Counted from the stretch's first letter, positions 49,405 to 57,396 are shown. The stretch: 64,000 nt of DNA from Ensifer aridi (GCF_002078505.1 NZ_LUAV01000007.1:211536-275535), one strand, 5' to 3'. Notes: generated by a model from the sequence alone, not told the origin. Program-made: numbers and translations.

Positions 49405-50253
49405 ATGACGACCGTATTTACCGCCCGCCCCGAACATGGACTGGTATGGATCACCGGGGCAAGCTCCGGCATCGGACGAGCCGTTGCGCTCCGGCTTGTG
49501 GAAGAAGGATATTCGGTGGTCGTTACGGCGCGCAGCCATGACAAGCTGGTCGCGCTGCAGCATGAGGTAACTGGCCCCGGCAAGATTGTCGTCCTCGACG
49601 GCGATGTTACCGATCCCCGTGACATGGATCGGCTGGTAGCGGCGATCGAATACGAGCACGGGCAGGTGGCGCTCGCCATTCTCAATGCCGGGGTTGTCAT
49701 CCCGGTCCGCGGTGACGACCTGCACCGTGAGGACTTCGACAAGACTCTTGCCGTCAACCTTCACGGCGTCGTCAATTGCCTCATACCCGTCGTCGAGCAC
49801 ATGAAGGCTAAGGGACAGGGGCAGATCGCCATCATGTCTTCGGCGGCCGGCTATGGCGGCGTGCCGATGAACGCGGCCTATGGCGCAAGCAAGGCGGCTC
49901 TGATCAACATGGCGGAAAGCCTCAAGTTCGACCTCGATCGCATCGGAATCCGCCTGCAGCTGATCTGTCCCGGCTTTGTCGACACCGAACGAGCGGCAAA
50001 GAGCGGCATTTCACGGCCTGCTTTGGTAAGCGTCGAAGAAGCGGCGGAGCAAATAAGCCTTGGGTTGAAGTCTTCGCGCTTCGAGATCACTTTTCCGAAG
50101 CGCTTTACCTATGTCGTCAAACTGCTGCAGCTCCTGCCCTACAGCGCCTATTTCGCCCTGCTCAACTGGCTGGTGCCTTGGCGGGACGTGGTCGCCGCCG
50201 CACCGAAGAACAAGCAGTCCGGTTCCGATGGGCAGTCGCGTCAGGCGGTATGA
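49405..50253 (+). CDS. Short-chain dehydrogenase/reductase
   Basis: A 282-residue NAD(P)-dependent oxidoreductase of classical SDR type. TGASSGIGRAVALRL (about residues 16-30), NAG in LAILNAGVVIP, catalytic Ser in IAIMSSAAGYGG and YGASKAALINM (YxxxK) are all there. The C terminus has a long hydrophobic tail (YVVKLLQLLPYSAYFALLNWL) suggesting membrane association. Start chosen at MTTVFTARPEHG with AGGA 8 bases before. Convergent with the SMR pair. Substrate unknown. Confidence 0.92.
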   Translation: MTTVFTARPEHGLVWITGASSGIGRAVALRLVEEGYSVVVTARSHDKLVALQHEVTGPGKIVVLDGDVTDPRDMDRLVAAIEYEHGQVALAILNAGVVIPVRGDDLHREDFDKTLAVNLHGVVNCLIPVVEHMKAKGQGQIAIMSSAAGYGGVPMNAAYGASKAALINMAESLKFDLDRIGIRLQLICPGFVDTERAAKSGISRPALVSVEEAAEQISLGLKSSRFEITFPKRFTYVVKLLQLLPYSAYFALLNWLVPWRDVVAAAPKNKQSGSDGQSRQAV

Positions 50254-50567
50254 AGCACGAGTACTGCGCCGAAGATCAGAGACAGACCGACCCAACCGAT
50301 CGGTTTCAGCCGATGCCCGAAAAAGAAGCGGCCGCAGACGGCCGTCCCGAAAATGCCCGTCGCTCCGAGAACGGCATAGGCAATGGCAAGGTCCATGCCC
50401 TTGACCGCTTCCGCGAGCAGCGCGAAGGCGGCAAGCACCAGAAGAATCGAAAGCGCGCCCCAGCCGCGGCGGGCAAAGCCATTCGACTTCGTCGAGGCAA
50501 GGTTCGCCGCGACGTCGAGAATGCCGGCCATCACGGCGAGGGCGAAGGAGAGGCCCGGCGCGCTCAA
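50241..50567 (-). CDS. Small multidrug resistance (SMR) family transporter, MdtI-like subunit
   Basis: 108 residues, four membrane helices, SMR fold: FALAVMAGILDVAANLAST (helix 1 with GILDV in place of the usual E14 region), AYAVLGATGIFGTAVCGRFFFGH and SLIFGAVLVLHTA. The conserved Glu of EmrE is replaced by Asp (GILDVAAN), which would still allow proton coupling. Its ATG overlaps the stop of the partner gene, as in heteromeric SMR pairs such as MdtJI. It overlaps the SDR 3' end by 13 bp. Substrate (polyamine or cation) is unknown. Confidence 0.88.
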   Translation of the reverse strand: MSAPGLSFALAVMAGILDVAANLASTKSNGFARRGWGALSILLVLAAFALLAEAVKGMDLAIAYAVLGATGIFGTAVCGRFFFGHRLKPIGWVGLSLIFGAVLVLHTA

Positions 50568-50920
50568 GAGGCTGCTCCTTCAGCCGCTTCCTCTTTGTCG
50601 CTATCGCCCGCATTGACGAGCAGGATGCCCGCGACAGCCATCGTCAGACCGAGCATTTCGCGTCCGCTGAGCACATGGCCGAAAACGAATACCGAGACGA
50701 GCGTGATGAGGGCGACGCCGGACCCTTCCCAGATCGCATAGGCGACGCCGACCGGGATCGTCTTCACCGCTCTTGCCAGAAAGATGTAGGAGAGGGCGAT
50801 CGAGGCATAAATGACCGCGTGCCCGAAGTAGGAGCCGGATGCGGAGGCCGCCTTCATGACCGTAAGGCCGACGACCTCGGTTACGACGGCGAGCATCAGG
50901 AAAAGCCAGGCAAGAGGCAT
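50564..50920 (-). CDS. Small multidrug resistance (SMR) family transporter, MdtJ-like subunit
   Basis: 118 residues with four helices: MPLAWLFLMLAVVTEVVGLT carries the conserved membrane Glu, then YIFLARAVKTIPVGVAYAIWEGSG is recognised by the GVAYAIWEGSG signature. The last about 15 residues are acidic. I start at 50920 with AAGG upstream, not at 50950, because the first 10 codons of that longer frame lie inside the tRNA-Asn terminator hairpin. Coupled to the MdtI-like gene by ATGA. Confidence 0.9.
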   Translation of the reverse strand: MPLAWLFLMLAVVTEVVGLTVMKAASASGSYFGHAVIYASIALSYIFLARAVKTIPVGVAYAIWEGSGVALITLVSVFVFGHVLSGREMLGLTMAVAGILLVNAGDSDKEEAAEGAAS

Positions 50921-50940
50921 GAGGAAACCTTGGCAAACGA

Positions 50941-50977
50941 AAAGAGCCATTCGGGCCTTCGCCGCGAATGGCTCTTT
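50941..50977 (-). terminator. Rho-independent terminator of tRNA-Asn
   Basis: A perfect 13-bp stem, AAAGAGCCATTCG with CGAATGGCTCTTT, followed on the minus strand by TTTTCGTTT. It lies seven bases past the CCA end of tRNA-Asn and just before the SMR operon, so it separates the two. Confidence 0.92.
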
Positions 50978-50983
50978 GGAAAC

Positions 50984-51058
50984 TGGCTCCCCGGGCCGGA
51001 TTCGAACCGGCGACCTATCGATTAACAGTCGAGTGCTCTACCGCTGAGCTACCAGGGA
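50984..51058 (-). tRNA. tRNA-Asn (anticodon GUU)
   Basis: 75 nt with encoded CCA. Acceptor TCCCTGG pairs with CCGGGGA (one T-G pair), D-arm TAGCTCAGCGGTAGAGCA, anticodon loop CTGTTAA with GTT, T-arm GGTTCGAATCC. Confidence 0.97.
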
Positions 51059-51196
51059 TCATCTGCGCCGCAGAAGTGAGGCTGCTAATACAAATGCTTT
51101 TTCGATTTGCCAAGCGGTTTTTCAAAAAAAATCGCCGGCGGCAGTTGTCAGCCTGTGGAGGAGGCACCAACTCAGGAGGGACACGAAAGAGGACTG

Positions 51197-51490
51197 ATGG
51201 CAAAAGCAGAGAAAAAAAGGCATTTCGGCATCGATCCGCAGACGCATGAGATCGTGCTCGGCAAGTGGCGGATCAAATTGCCCGACTCGCCCGCCTTGCG
51301 CATGCTGGTCGGCTCGCTCCTCATCGTCGGCGGCGTGCTCGGCTTCCTGCCGGTGCTGGGCTTCTGGATGATCCCCATGGGTCTGCTCGTGCTGTCGCAC
51401 GATATTCCGATCGTGCGCCGCTGGCGGCGTAAACTCGCCGTTTGGTGGGCGCGCCGGCGAGGCACGCAGAATTCGTCCGGCGGATCCTGA
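51197..51490 (+). CDS. Small two-helix membrane protein (PGPGW-type)
   Basis: 97 residues. After a charged N-terminal 40 residues (KKRHFGIDPQTHEIVLGKWR) a pair of hydrophobic helices with glycines reads LVGSLLIVGGVLGFLPVLGF and WMIPMGLLVLSHDIPIVRRW. The G-rich hairpin followed by HDIPxVRR resembles the PGPGW family of small membrane proteins. A basic C terminus follows. I start at MAKAEKKRH after AGAGGA. Function unknown. Confidence 0.75.
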   Translation: MAKAEKKRHFGIDPQTHEIVLGKWRIKLPDSPALRMLVGSLLIVGGVLGFLPVLGFWMIPMGLLVLSHDIPIVRRWRRKLAVWWARRRGTQNSSGGS

Positions 51491-51837
51491 CGAGATGGGC
51501 AAGGCGAGAGGTGGGGCGGGTCGAATAGTGCCCAATTGAGCAGTCGGCCAGCTTCTTGAACGACGTCCTCTGCAAATTCGGTCTTGCGTCGCGCGATTTC
51601 GTATCTACAGCGAGCGGCACTCACTACAGCGCCGCGCGTCCGATCGGACGCGCAAAGGTCCCTGTGGCACTTCGAGTTGCTCCATGGTTTTAATCTTAAA
51701 TCGATTTCGATTTAAGGAACCATGCAGTAACAGCTTAGCGGCTTCCGTTAAGGCATAATTTACCATGAGGGACCGCAGCGAAACTCTTCCCGGCTTGCTG
51801 CCCTGTTTTGTGCACATTCGGCGCACCAAGATGCGGG
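51491..51837. other. Intergenic stretch holding repeat copy 2
   Basis: 347 bp without a gene apart from the repeat (51624-51726) listed separately. No other feature recognised. Confidence 0.5.
51624..51726 (-). repeat. Dispersed hairpin/micro-ORF repeat, copy 2
   Basis: Same family as 6495-6597, on the other strand and of the same length (103 bp). It keeps TGCATG...CCTTAAATCGA, the ATG (as ATGGAGCAACTCGAAGTGCC), and the end palindrome GCGTCCGATCGGACGC plus GGCGCTGTAG. Compared with copy 1 the reading frame is longer (26 codons, MEQLEVPQGPLRV...), since the TGA became CGA. No strong Shine-Dalgarno. Confidence 0.85.
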
Positions 51838-51981
51838 ATGGATAAAGCAGGCCTCGCATTTCTGGCGCTTATATTCGTGCTCATCGCTCTCGTGATGAGC
51901 ATCCTAGCTGTCGATCGACCAGCGATGGAGGCGCCGCAGAATAGGCCCGCACTCGTTCCCGCCAACTCGGCTTACCCGTGA
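51838..51981 (+). CDS. Single-helix membrane peptide (small ORF)
   Basis: 47 codons beginning MDKAGLAFLALIFVLIALVM: a very hydrophobic helix (about residues 4-24) followed by a polar, proline-containing tail (RPAMEAPQNRPALVPA). The helix-and-tail design and the start with a charged residue pair look like a real small membrane protein. The ribosome binding site is weak. It sits between repeat copies 2 and 3. Confidence 0.45.
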   Translation: MDKAGLAFLALIFVLIALVMSILAVDRPAMEAPQNRPALVPANSAYP

Positions 51982-51999
51982 GCTGGACGACCTTTCGCC

Positions 52000-52053
52000 C
52001 TACAGCGCCGCGCGTCTTATCAGCCGCGCAAAGGTCGAATTTAGGAGACATGC
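52000..52053 (-). repeat. Dispersed repeat, copy 3 (internal deletion)
   Basis: Contains the left arm GCATGTCTCCTAAATTC fused to CGACCTTTGCGCG and the end CGCGCGGCGCTGTAG. The middle part, including the hairpin loop and micro-ORF start, is gone. Only 54 bp remain, so it is a deletion derivative of the 103-bp form. Confidence 0.75.
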
Positions 52054-52234
52054 GGCAGAACGACGAGTCTCGAGCGAGTGGCTAACACGGTTGCCTGCAT
52101 GCCGCCGACCATACAGCGAAGGGAAAGCAAGCGGTTATTCGGAATAAAAAAGACCCTATTCAGAATGAACCCTCTTGCGGTTTCCGGGCAATCATTCTAA
52201 ATCCGCGCCACGACTTGGGAATTCAAGTCAGAGA

Positions 52235-52308
52235 GGCCTCGTGGCGGAGTGGTGACGCAGAGGACTGCAAATCCTTGTACCCCGGTTCAATTCCGGGCGA
52301 GGCCTCCA
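52235..52308 (+). tRNA. tRNA-Cys (anticodon GCA)
   Basis: 74 nt with CCA. GGCCTCG pairs with CGAGGCC; anticodon loop CTGCAAA has GCA; the T-arm GGTTCAATTCC is normal. Confidence 0.96.
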
Positions 52309-52317
52309 AAGACACAT

Positions 52318-52692
52318 CTAACTGTTGATTCGCTGGGCAAAAACTTCGCCTAAATCCACCCCACTTTCGGGCGGCTGTGGCATTTTGTTCCCGTTTTCGT
52401 CGGTTGGACCTTTGCTCAAGGCCAATAGCTGGTTGCCTATTCCATTCCAGTCGATCCTAGCCACCGCAAGCATTGCATGATCGCTATTGACCGGCCTGAC
52501 GACCTGCAAAGATCAGCGCACTTGTGTTTGCGCGGCCGGCAGATAGACCTTGGAGGTGACACTCTCTCCCTCGGTCAAAGAGGCCCCGACCAGTAGATAG
52601 GCCGATATTGCGAGGACTGAGAGCAACAGAATGCTTACTGGCAGCCCCGCTGAGGCGTGATGTTCCGGTCCTCGGTAATTTCTTCCAGTCAT
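52318..52692 (-). pseudogene. Small membrane protein interrupted by an in-frame TGA
   Basis: A frame from ATG 52692 reads MTGRNYRGPEHHASAGLPVS, one membrane helix ILLLSVLAISAYLLVGASL (about residues 21-39), then EGESVTSKVYLPAAQTQVR and a TGA at 52513-52515. Immediately after, in the same frame and with no new start or ribosome binding site, comes SLQVVRPVNSDHAMLAVARI through LGEVFAQRINS to a stop at 52318. I therefore read it as a single gene of about 124 codons broken by a stop, unless the second part is a different gene. No family recognised. Confidence 0.5.
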
Positions 52693-53210
52693 GATGACGA
52701 ACTCCACTCTATACAAACGAAAACGACCCATCGATGCAGCGGTTCCTGCAACGATGGTTGGACCCGGTAACAAAGTTTGAGGTGTCGTAACGAGCTGGCA
52801 TTATACCATGCTGGCCGACGCACTGGCGGGTGCTGCGGAGTTATCCATTCCACATGTTCACGGCCTGTTCGTAGCTATTTCAGGCAAACTCGACGGGGCA
52901 GTTGCTGAGCTCGGTTTCATCATTCATCCGGCGTCGAGAGGCTTCAGCCAAAATCTGGATCCCGCCACCTGGCATGCAGCTGGCATCGGTGGTCTGGAAT
53001 GAAACCAAGAAGATCCCTAGGCGGTGGTTGCTGACCGCAGGAGATTACTGCATGTTTCCTTTAATCGCGCCCGATTAGGGGCAAAAACATGCAGAAATTC
53101 AAAGCGCTGCAACATTCTTTGTGCGTCTGAAGGGACGCACGGCGCTGTGGCACGGCAGTCGACTTTGAGAAATGGCGAGTGTCCAGCGAGCGCTGAGCCC
53201 CCAATGCGCG
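52693..53210. other. Intergenic region with repeat copy 4
   Basis: 518 bp. Besides repeat copy 4 there are two short frames on opposite strands of 52808-53002, neither with good coding evidence. Nothing else recognised. Confidence 0.45.
53049..53150 (+). repeat. Dispersed hairpin/micro-ORF repeat, copy 4
   Basis: 102 bp, same orientation as copy 1: TGCATGTTTCCTTTAATCG, then ACATGCAGAAATTCAAAGCG, then GTGCGTCTGAAGGGACGCAC and GGCGCTGTGG. The ATG (53090 region) again opens exactly 13 codons (MQKFKALQHSLCV) ending in TGA at the same place as copy 1, though the Shine-Dalgarno is weak. Confidence 0.85.
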
Positions 53211-53930
53211 CTAGTGATAACGCCGGATGAGGCCGATGAGCTTGCCCTGGATCTTGACCCGGTCGGGCCCGAAGATACGCGTTTCGTAGGCCGGGTTCGC
53301 CGCTTCGAGCGCGATCGATGCACCCTTTCGACGGAACCGCTTCAGTGTCGCTTCCTCGTCGTCGATCAGGGCGACGACGATATCTCCCGGATTGGCCGTG
53401 CTTGCGTTTCTGATGATGACCGTATCGCCGTCGAGGATGCCGGCCTCGATCATCGAGTCGCCCTTGATCTCGAGCGCATAATGTTCGCCGTTGCCGATCA
53501 TTTCGATCGGTACCGAAATGTCGTGCGTATTGTTCTGGATTGCCGAAATCGGGACGCCCGCAGCAATTCGGCCCATGACGGGAACGGTGACCGATGCGGT
53601 CTCCGCCGCCGGCGCCGGCTTCGGCGTGATGGTCGGCGCCGCGGGTGGCTTGCCCCGGCTTCCCTCGATCACGCTCGGCGAAAAACCACGCCGAACCTGC
53701 GCGGCGCCAGTATAGGCTTCCGGCAGCTTGATGACCTCCAGGGCGCGGGCGCGATTGGGTAGCCGGCGAATGAACCCGCGCTCCTCGAGTGCGGTAATCA
53801 AACGGTGGATGCCTGACTTCGACGCGAGATCCAGCGCGTCCTTCATTTCATCGAAGGACGGCGGGACCCCGGACTCCTTCATTCGCTCGTGAATGAACAG
53901 AAGCAATTCCTGTTGCTTGCGGGTCAGCAT
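53211..53930 (-). CDS. lexA: LexA repressor
   Basis: SOS repressor of 239 residues. Winged helix (about 1-70): [20 protein letters not shown], then [19 protein letters not shown]. Linker, then the autocleavage site AAGVPI (Ala-Gly), the catalytic Ser in [10 protein letters not shown] and Lys in ATLKRF. The 239-residue size with a longer linker matches alphaproteobacterial LexA. An operator lies upstream. It is monocistronic here, with tRNA genes on one side and repeats on the other. Confidence 0.97.
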   Translation of the reverse strand: MLTRKQQELLLFIHERMKESGVPPSFDEMKDALDLASKSGIHRLITALEERGFIRRLPNRARALEVIKLPEAYTGAAQVRRGFSPSVIEGSRGKPPAAPTITPKPAPAAETASVTVPVMGRIAAGVPISAIQNNTHDISVPIEMIGNGEHYALEIKGDSMIEAGILDGDTVIIRNASTANPGDIVVALIDDEEATLKRFRRKGASIALEAANPAYETRIFGPDRVKIQGKLIGLIRRYH

Positions 53931-53978
53931 GGCGCGTCACTCCAGAATCGCGAAACAAATCAAGAACAGAAACTATCT

Positions 53979-53993
53979 GTTCCATATGTGTTC
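53979..53993 (+). promoter_or_regulatory. LexA operator (alphaproteobacterial SOS box) upstream of lexA
   Basis: GTTC (53979-53982), seven bases CATATGT, GTTC (53990-53993): the direct-repeat GTTC-N7-GTTC typical of alphaproteobacteria. A further GAAC at 53964-53967 lies nearby. The box is about 50 bp before the lexA start, so autorepression is expected. Confidence 0.88.
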
Positions 53994-54161
53994 CGCAAGT
54001 GCCTAAAATTCCGTGAATTTCGCCGACAGTTAAAGCGCCGAAACCGGCCCGAAAGCGCGCGGCAATGTATCGGTAAAAGAATGTCTGAAACTCCGAGGGC
54101 GGGCTGCCCGTCCCCTTGCTTTTTCTTGGCGTGGTTCGCGCACGAGGGTCCCCGCGTGGCG

Positions 54162-54326
54162 CTAGTAAGCGAGACGCAGGCCGCCCGGGCTCAAGACGTC
54201 GAAATCAGGCTCCGGATAGGGGCCATACCACTGGGTGTAAGTCGTGTTGGTCGAGCCGGTGCTTGCACATCCCGAAAGTGTGGAAAGCGCGATTGCCGCG
54301 GCTGCAATCAGGAATTTAAGAGGCAT
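54162..54326 (-). CDS. Small lipoprotein (54 residues)
   Basis: A short gene that length-based ORF calling would miss. It reads MPLKFLIAAAAIALSTLSGC, giving a clear lipobox LSGC with lipidated Cys20. The mature part is only 34 residues (ASTGSTNTTYTQWYGPYPEP, then DFDVLSPGGLRLAY). GGAGA lies six bases before the ATG. The signal peptide, lipobox and ribosome binding site together make it a convincing gene. Function unknown; the mature peptide has no fold I know. Confidence 0.82.
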   Translation of the reverse strand: MPLKFLIAAAAIALSTLSGCASTGSTNTTYTQWYGPYPEPDFDVLSPGGLRLAY

Positions 54327-54493
54327 GGTGTTCTCCACTCGCGGGAGTTGCCAAGACCCTCGAACGGGGTCAGACTAAGACTTTCTCTCAAAACAGGTTT
54401 TTTGGCAAGCACAACCCTAACGACAGGAAGCCGACCGCACCTTATGGCGTCTGCGATCCGTCACGCATCTCTCCAGGCTGGGCAGCGAAATCC

Positions 54494-54569
54494 TGGTGGA
54501 GTCGAAGGGAGTCGAACCCTCGACCTCCGCAGTGCGATTGCGGCGCTCTCCCAACTGAGCTACGACCCC
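54494..54569 (-). tRNA. tRNA-Ala (anticodon CGC)
   Basis: 76 nt with CCA. Acceptor GGGGTCG pairs with CGACTCC (one G-T pair), D-arm TAGCTCAGTTGGGAGAGC, anticodon loop ATCGCAC with CGC, T-arm GGTTCGACTCC. CGC reads GCG codons. Confidence 0.94.
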
Positions 54570-54771
54570 AGCGGCACCAGTGTATAAGCGGTTTCGAGCG
54601 AACGCGCCAGTACCTTCGCGCGGGTCCCGGCGTCACTTTTTGCGGGTCTGGGCGAAGCCTTGAATAGCGGACTCCAATGAAATCGCGGGTCAGCGTTACA
54701 CGCGGGCAATAGGGCTAAGCTTCGCAGGCAAGCCGATGCCTACGCCTCCGGCTAGGCTGAAAAAGAACTGC

Positions 54772-54861
54772 TGGCGGATGGGGTGGGATTCGAACCCACG
54801 GTAGGCTTTCACCTACGCCGGTTTTCAAGACCGGTGCCTTAAACCGCTCGGCCACCCATCC
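54772..54861 (-). tRNA. tRNA-Ser (anticodon UGA)
   Basis: 90 nt with CCA. Acceptor GGATGGG pairs with CCCATCC, anticodon loop CTTGAAA has TGA, long variable arm CGTAGGTGAAAGCCTACCG, T-arm GGTTCGAATCC. The variable arm is typical of serine. Confidence 0.97.
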
Positions 54862-55143
54862 GGGCAGCGCGTTATTGCGCGAAGCGCGAAGCGTTGCAAG
54901 ATTTAAGCTGCACGATTTGCGAATTTCCCAATTCCGTAGCGGCGACAAACTCCGCTCGCGCGAACCTCTCTTTACCAATGGTAAACCATAACGGGCGAAT
55001 TCCGACGCGTCTTCGCCCTCTGGTTCGCAATTTTGCCCTGTTGTTGTCATGATTGTTCGACTGTTCCGTTTCGGGACGCGAACTGTCCGCGGGGGCTTTG
55101 AGCGGATTGTTCGTGAGGCTTTGCGAATGATCTTGTGGGACAA

Positions 55144-56184
55144 ATGATATCGAATAAGAGTGCGGCATATCTCGTGAGGGGAATACGTCTCGCTGCGATT
55201 CCGTTGCTTTGCGCGGTGCTGACGGCTTGTGGATCGACGCCGAGCGTCAAGAAGAGCAAGACTCGGAGCAAGGAATATTTCGCCGAGTCGGTTTACGGCG
55301 TCAAAGCGAGCCCGCGAGTAGCCTCCGGGCGCAACATCCCGAAAGGCGGCGGACGCTATCAGGTGGGCAAGCCGTATCAGGTCAAGGGCAAATGGTATCA
55401 GCCGAAAGAGGATTTCGGCTACAACAGGACCGGGATGGCCTCCTGGTACGGCTCCGCCTTCCACGGCCGTCTTACGGCAAACGGGGAGGTCTACGACAAG
55501 TATCACCTGTCGGCCGCACACCCGACCTTTCCGCTGCCGAGCTATGCGCGCGTGACCAATCTTGAGAACGGTACGTCGGTGATCGTGCGCGTCAACGATC
55601 GTGGTCCCTACGAATACGGGCGGATCATCGACGTCTCCTCGAAGACTGCCGATCTCCTGGACATAAAGGGGAAAGGCAGCGCCAAGGTGCGCGTGCAATA
55701 TGTGGGCCGAGCGCCGCTCGAGGGCAATGATATGCCCTATCTCATGGCTTCCTACGTGAAGAAGGGCGACCGCAGTCCGAGAGTCATGCCGGAGGGGCAG
55801 ATCGCCACGGGGGTCATGGTTGCCTCGAACGAGCCGCTGCGCAACCAGGTTCCCGATCTCGGCTCCGTTCCGGTCCCGCAGAAATCGATGCTTGATACGG
55901 GTGTGCCGGTCACTGCGCTTGCCGAGCCGGCGCCGGGCCTTTCGACACCTCGGGCGCTGGGCGAGTTCGCGATCCTGCCGGAGATCGGGCCGATCCCAAC
56001 CGCTCGTCCGCAATTGATCCCGATGCCGGACGGAAACATGGCCTATGCGGCCGCTTATGTTGAAGTCCGCGTCAGCGACAGGGCCTCGCCATTCGAGGCA
56101 ATCATGGTCGAAAGCAATCCCCTGACGCCCGACTCCATTCTCGCCTATGCGAAGCGTCGGCACGAGGCCGCTTCCGCGCGATAA
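55144..56184 (+). CDS. rlpA: RlpA-type septal ring lytic transglycosylase, lipoprotein
   Basis: Cleaves denuded peptidoglycan glycan strands at division sites. 346 residues. Signal and lipobox: RLAAIPLLCAVLTACGST (lipidation Cys). The double-psi beta-barrel domain (about 90-190) shows GMASWYGSAFHGRLTANGE and VRVNDRGPYEYGRIIDVS, whose D-R-G-P-Y is the RlpA motif. The rest (about 200-346) is low complexity with no SPOR domain seen. Start chosen at MISNKSAAYLV. First of a run with the dac-like gene 30 bp downstream. Confidence 0.93.
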   Translation: MISNKSAAYLVRGIRLAAIPLLCAVLTACGSTPSVKKSKTRSKEYFAESVYGVKASPRVASGRNIPKGGGRYQVGKPYQVKGKWYQPKEDFGYNRTGMASWYGSAFHGRLTANGEVYDKYHLSAAHPTFPLPSYARVTNLENGTSVIVRVNDRGPYEYGRIIDVSSKTADLLDIKGKGSAKVRVQYVGRAPLEGNDMPYLMASYVKKGDRSPRVMPEGQIATGVMVASNEPLRNQVPDLGSVPVPQKSMLDTGVPVTALAEPAPGLSTPRALGEFAILPEIGPIPTARPQLIPMPDGNMAYAAAYVEVRVSDRASPFEAIMVESNPLTPDSILAYAKRRHEAASAR

Positions 56185-56214
56185 CGCCGGTTGAAGAGGG
56201 GTGACGGCGCTGCT

Positions 56215-57396
56215 ATGCCCATGAGGAAACCGGAGTTTCTCATGGGCATAAAGTGGCTTGCGGTCGTGGGTTTGCTCGCGGCCATCGTTTCGGGGGAGGC
56301 GGTCGCGCAAGCGCCGGCATTCGACACAAAGGCGAAGCAGATCTATCTCGTCGATGCCGAAACCGGGACCGTGCTTTTCTCGCGTGGTGAGAACGAACCG
56401 GTACCGCCTGCTTCGCTGGCCAAGCTCATGGCGATGGAGGTGGTCTTCGAAGCGCTCGACAAGGGCGAGCTGACGCCGGATACGAGTTTCGAAGTCTCCG
56501 AACATGCATGGCGGACGGGCGGCGCCCCTTCCGGCACTGCCACCATGTTCGCCGCAATCAAATCGAGGATCCGCGTTGCCGATCTCATCCAGGGCGCAGT
56601 CGTGCAACTGGCGAATGACGCATGCATCATCCTGGCTGAAGGGATGGCCGGCAGCGAGGCAGCGTTTGCGGAGCACATGACAGCGCGGGCGCGCGAGCTC
56701 GGCATGCAGGTTGCAAGCTTCAGGAACGCAACTGGTCTGCCGGACCCGGGAAACAGGATCACCATGCGCGAAGTGGTCGCACTGGAGCGGCATCTTTTCG
56801 AAGCGCACCGTGACTACTATCGGCTCTATTCGCAACCGGAATTCGAGTGGAACAAGATCCTTCAGCGCAACAAGAATCCGCTGATCGCCGCCAATGTAGG
56901 CGTCGATGGATTGGCGACGGGATTTGCCGAGGGCTTCGGCTTCTCGGTCGCAGCATCGATGCAGCGTGGCGGCCGCCGGGTGTTTTTGGCGATGAGCGGG
57001 CTCGAGAGCGATAAGGAAAGGACCGAGGAGAGCCGCAGGGTACTCGATTGGGCAATGACCGCCTTCGAGAAGCGCCGCATCTTTGCCGATGGCGAAACGA
57101 TTGGAGAGGCAAGCGTCTATGGCGGAGCGGCCGCCCGCGTCGCGCTCGCCGCCGACGGGCCCGTCGACGTGCTGCTGCCTGTGAACAACCCCGAGCGGTT
57201 GACGGCCCGGATCGTCTACAAGTGGCCGCTCACTGCGCCCGTGGCCGCCGGGCAACAGGTGGGAGTCGTCAAGCTCTGGAACGGCGAGAAGCTGCTGCGA
57301 GAGGTACCCGTGAGGACCATTAAGGCGGTGGAGAAGGGGACGCTCACCAGCCGCGCGCTCGACGCGCTGCAGGAGCTTCTCTTCTTCTGGCTCTGA
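56215..57396 (+). CDS. D-alanyl-D-alanine carboxypeptidase family protein (PBP5/DacF type) with altered motifs
   Basis: Low-molecular-weight PBP family that trims the terminal D-Ala from peptidoglycan pentapeptides. 393 residues with a signal peptide (VVGLLAAIVSGEAVAQ). The SxxK motif is present as SLAK (Ser67). However the second motif, usually SxN, reads LAN (VQLANDACI, about residues 132-134), and the third, usually KTG, reads ATG (DGLATGFAEGFGF, residues 234-236). A C-terminal PBP5-type beta domain follows (about 280-365). It could be inactive or have changed activity. Neighbours are rlpA and tmk. Confidence 0.85.
   Translation: MPMRKPEFLMGIKWLAVVGLLAAIVSGEAVAQAPAFDTKAKQIYLVDAETGTVLFSRGENEPVPPASLAKLMAMEVVFEALDKGELTPDTSFEVSEHAWRTGGAPSGTATMFAAIKSRIRVADLIQGAVVQLANDACIILAEGMAGSEAAFAEHMTARARELGMQVASFRNATGLPDPGNRITMREVVALERHLFEAHRDYYRLYSQPEFEWNKILQRNKNPLIAANVGVDGLATGFAEGFGFSVAASMQRGGRRVFLAMSGLESDKERTEESRRVLDWAMTAFEKRRIFADGETIGEASVYGGAAARVALAADGPVDVLLPVNNPERLTARIVYKWPLTAPVAAGQQVGVVKLWNGEKLLREVPVRTIKAVEKGTLTSRALDALQELLFFWL

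Noticed and set aside
52808..53002. 64-codon plus frame (and an equally open reverse frame)
   Set aside because: Both strands give similar quality and no start signal, so neither can be supported.
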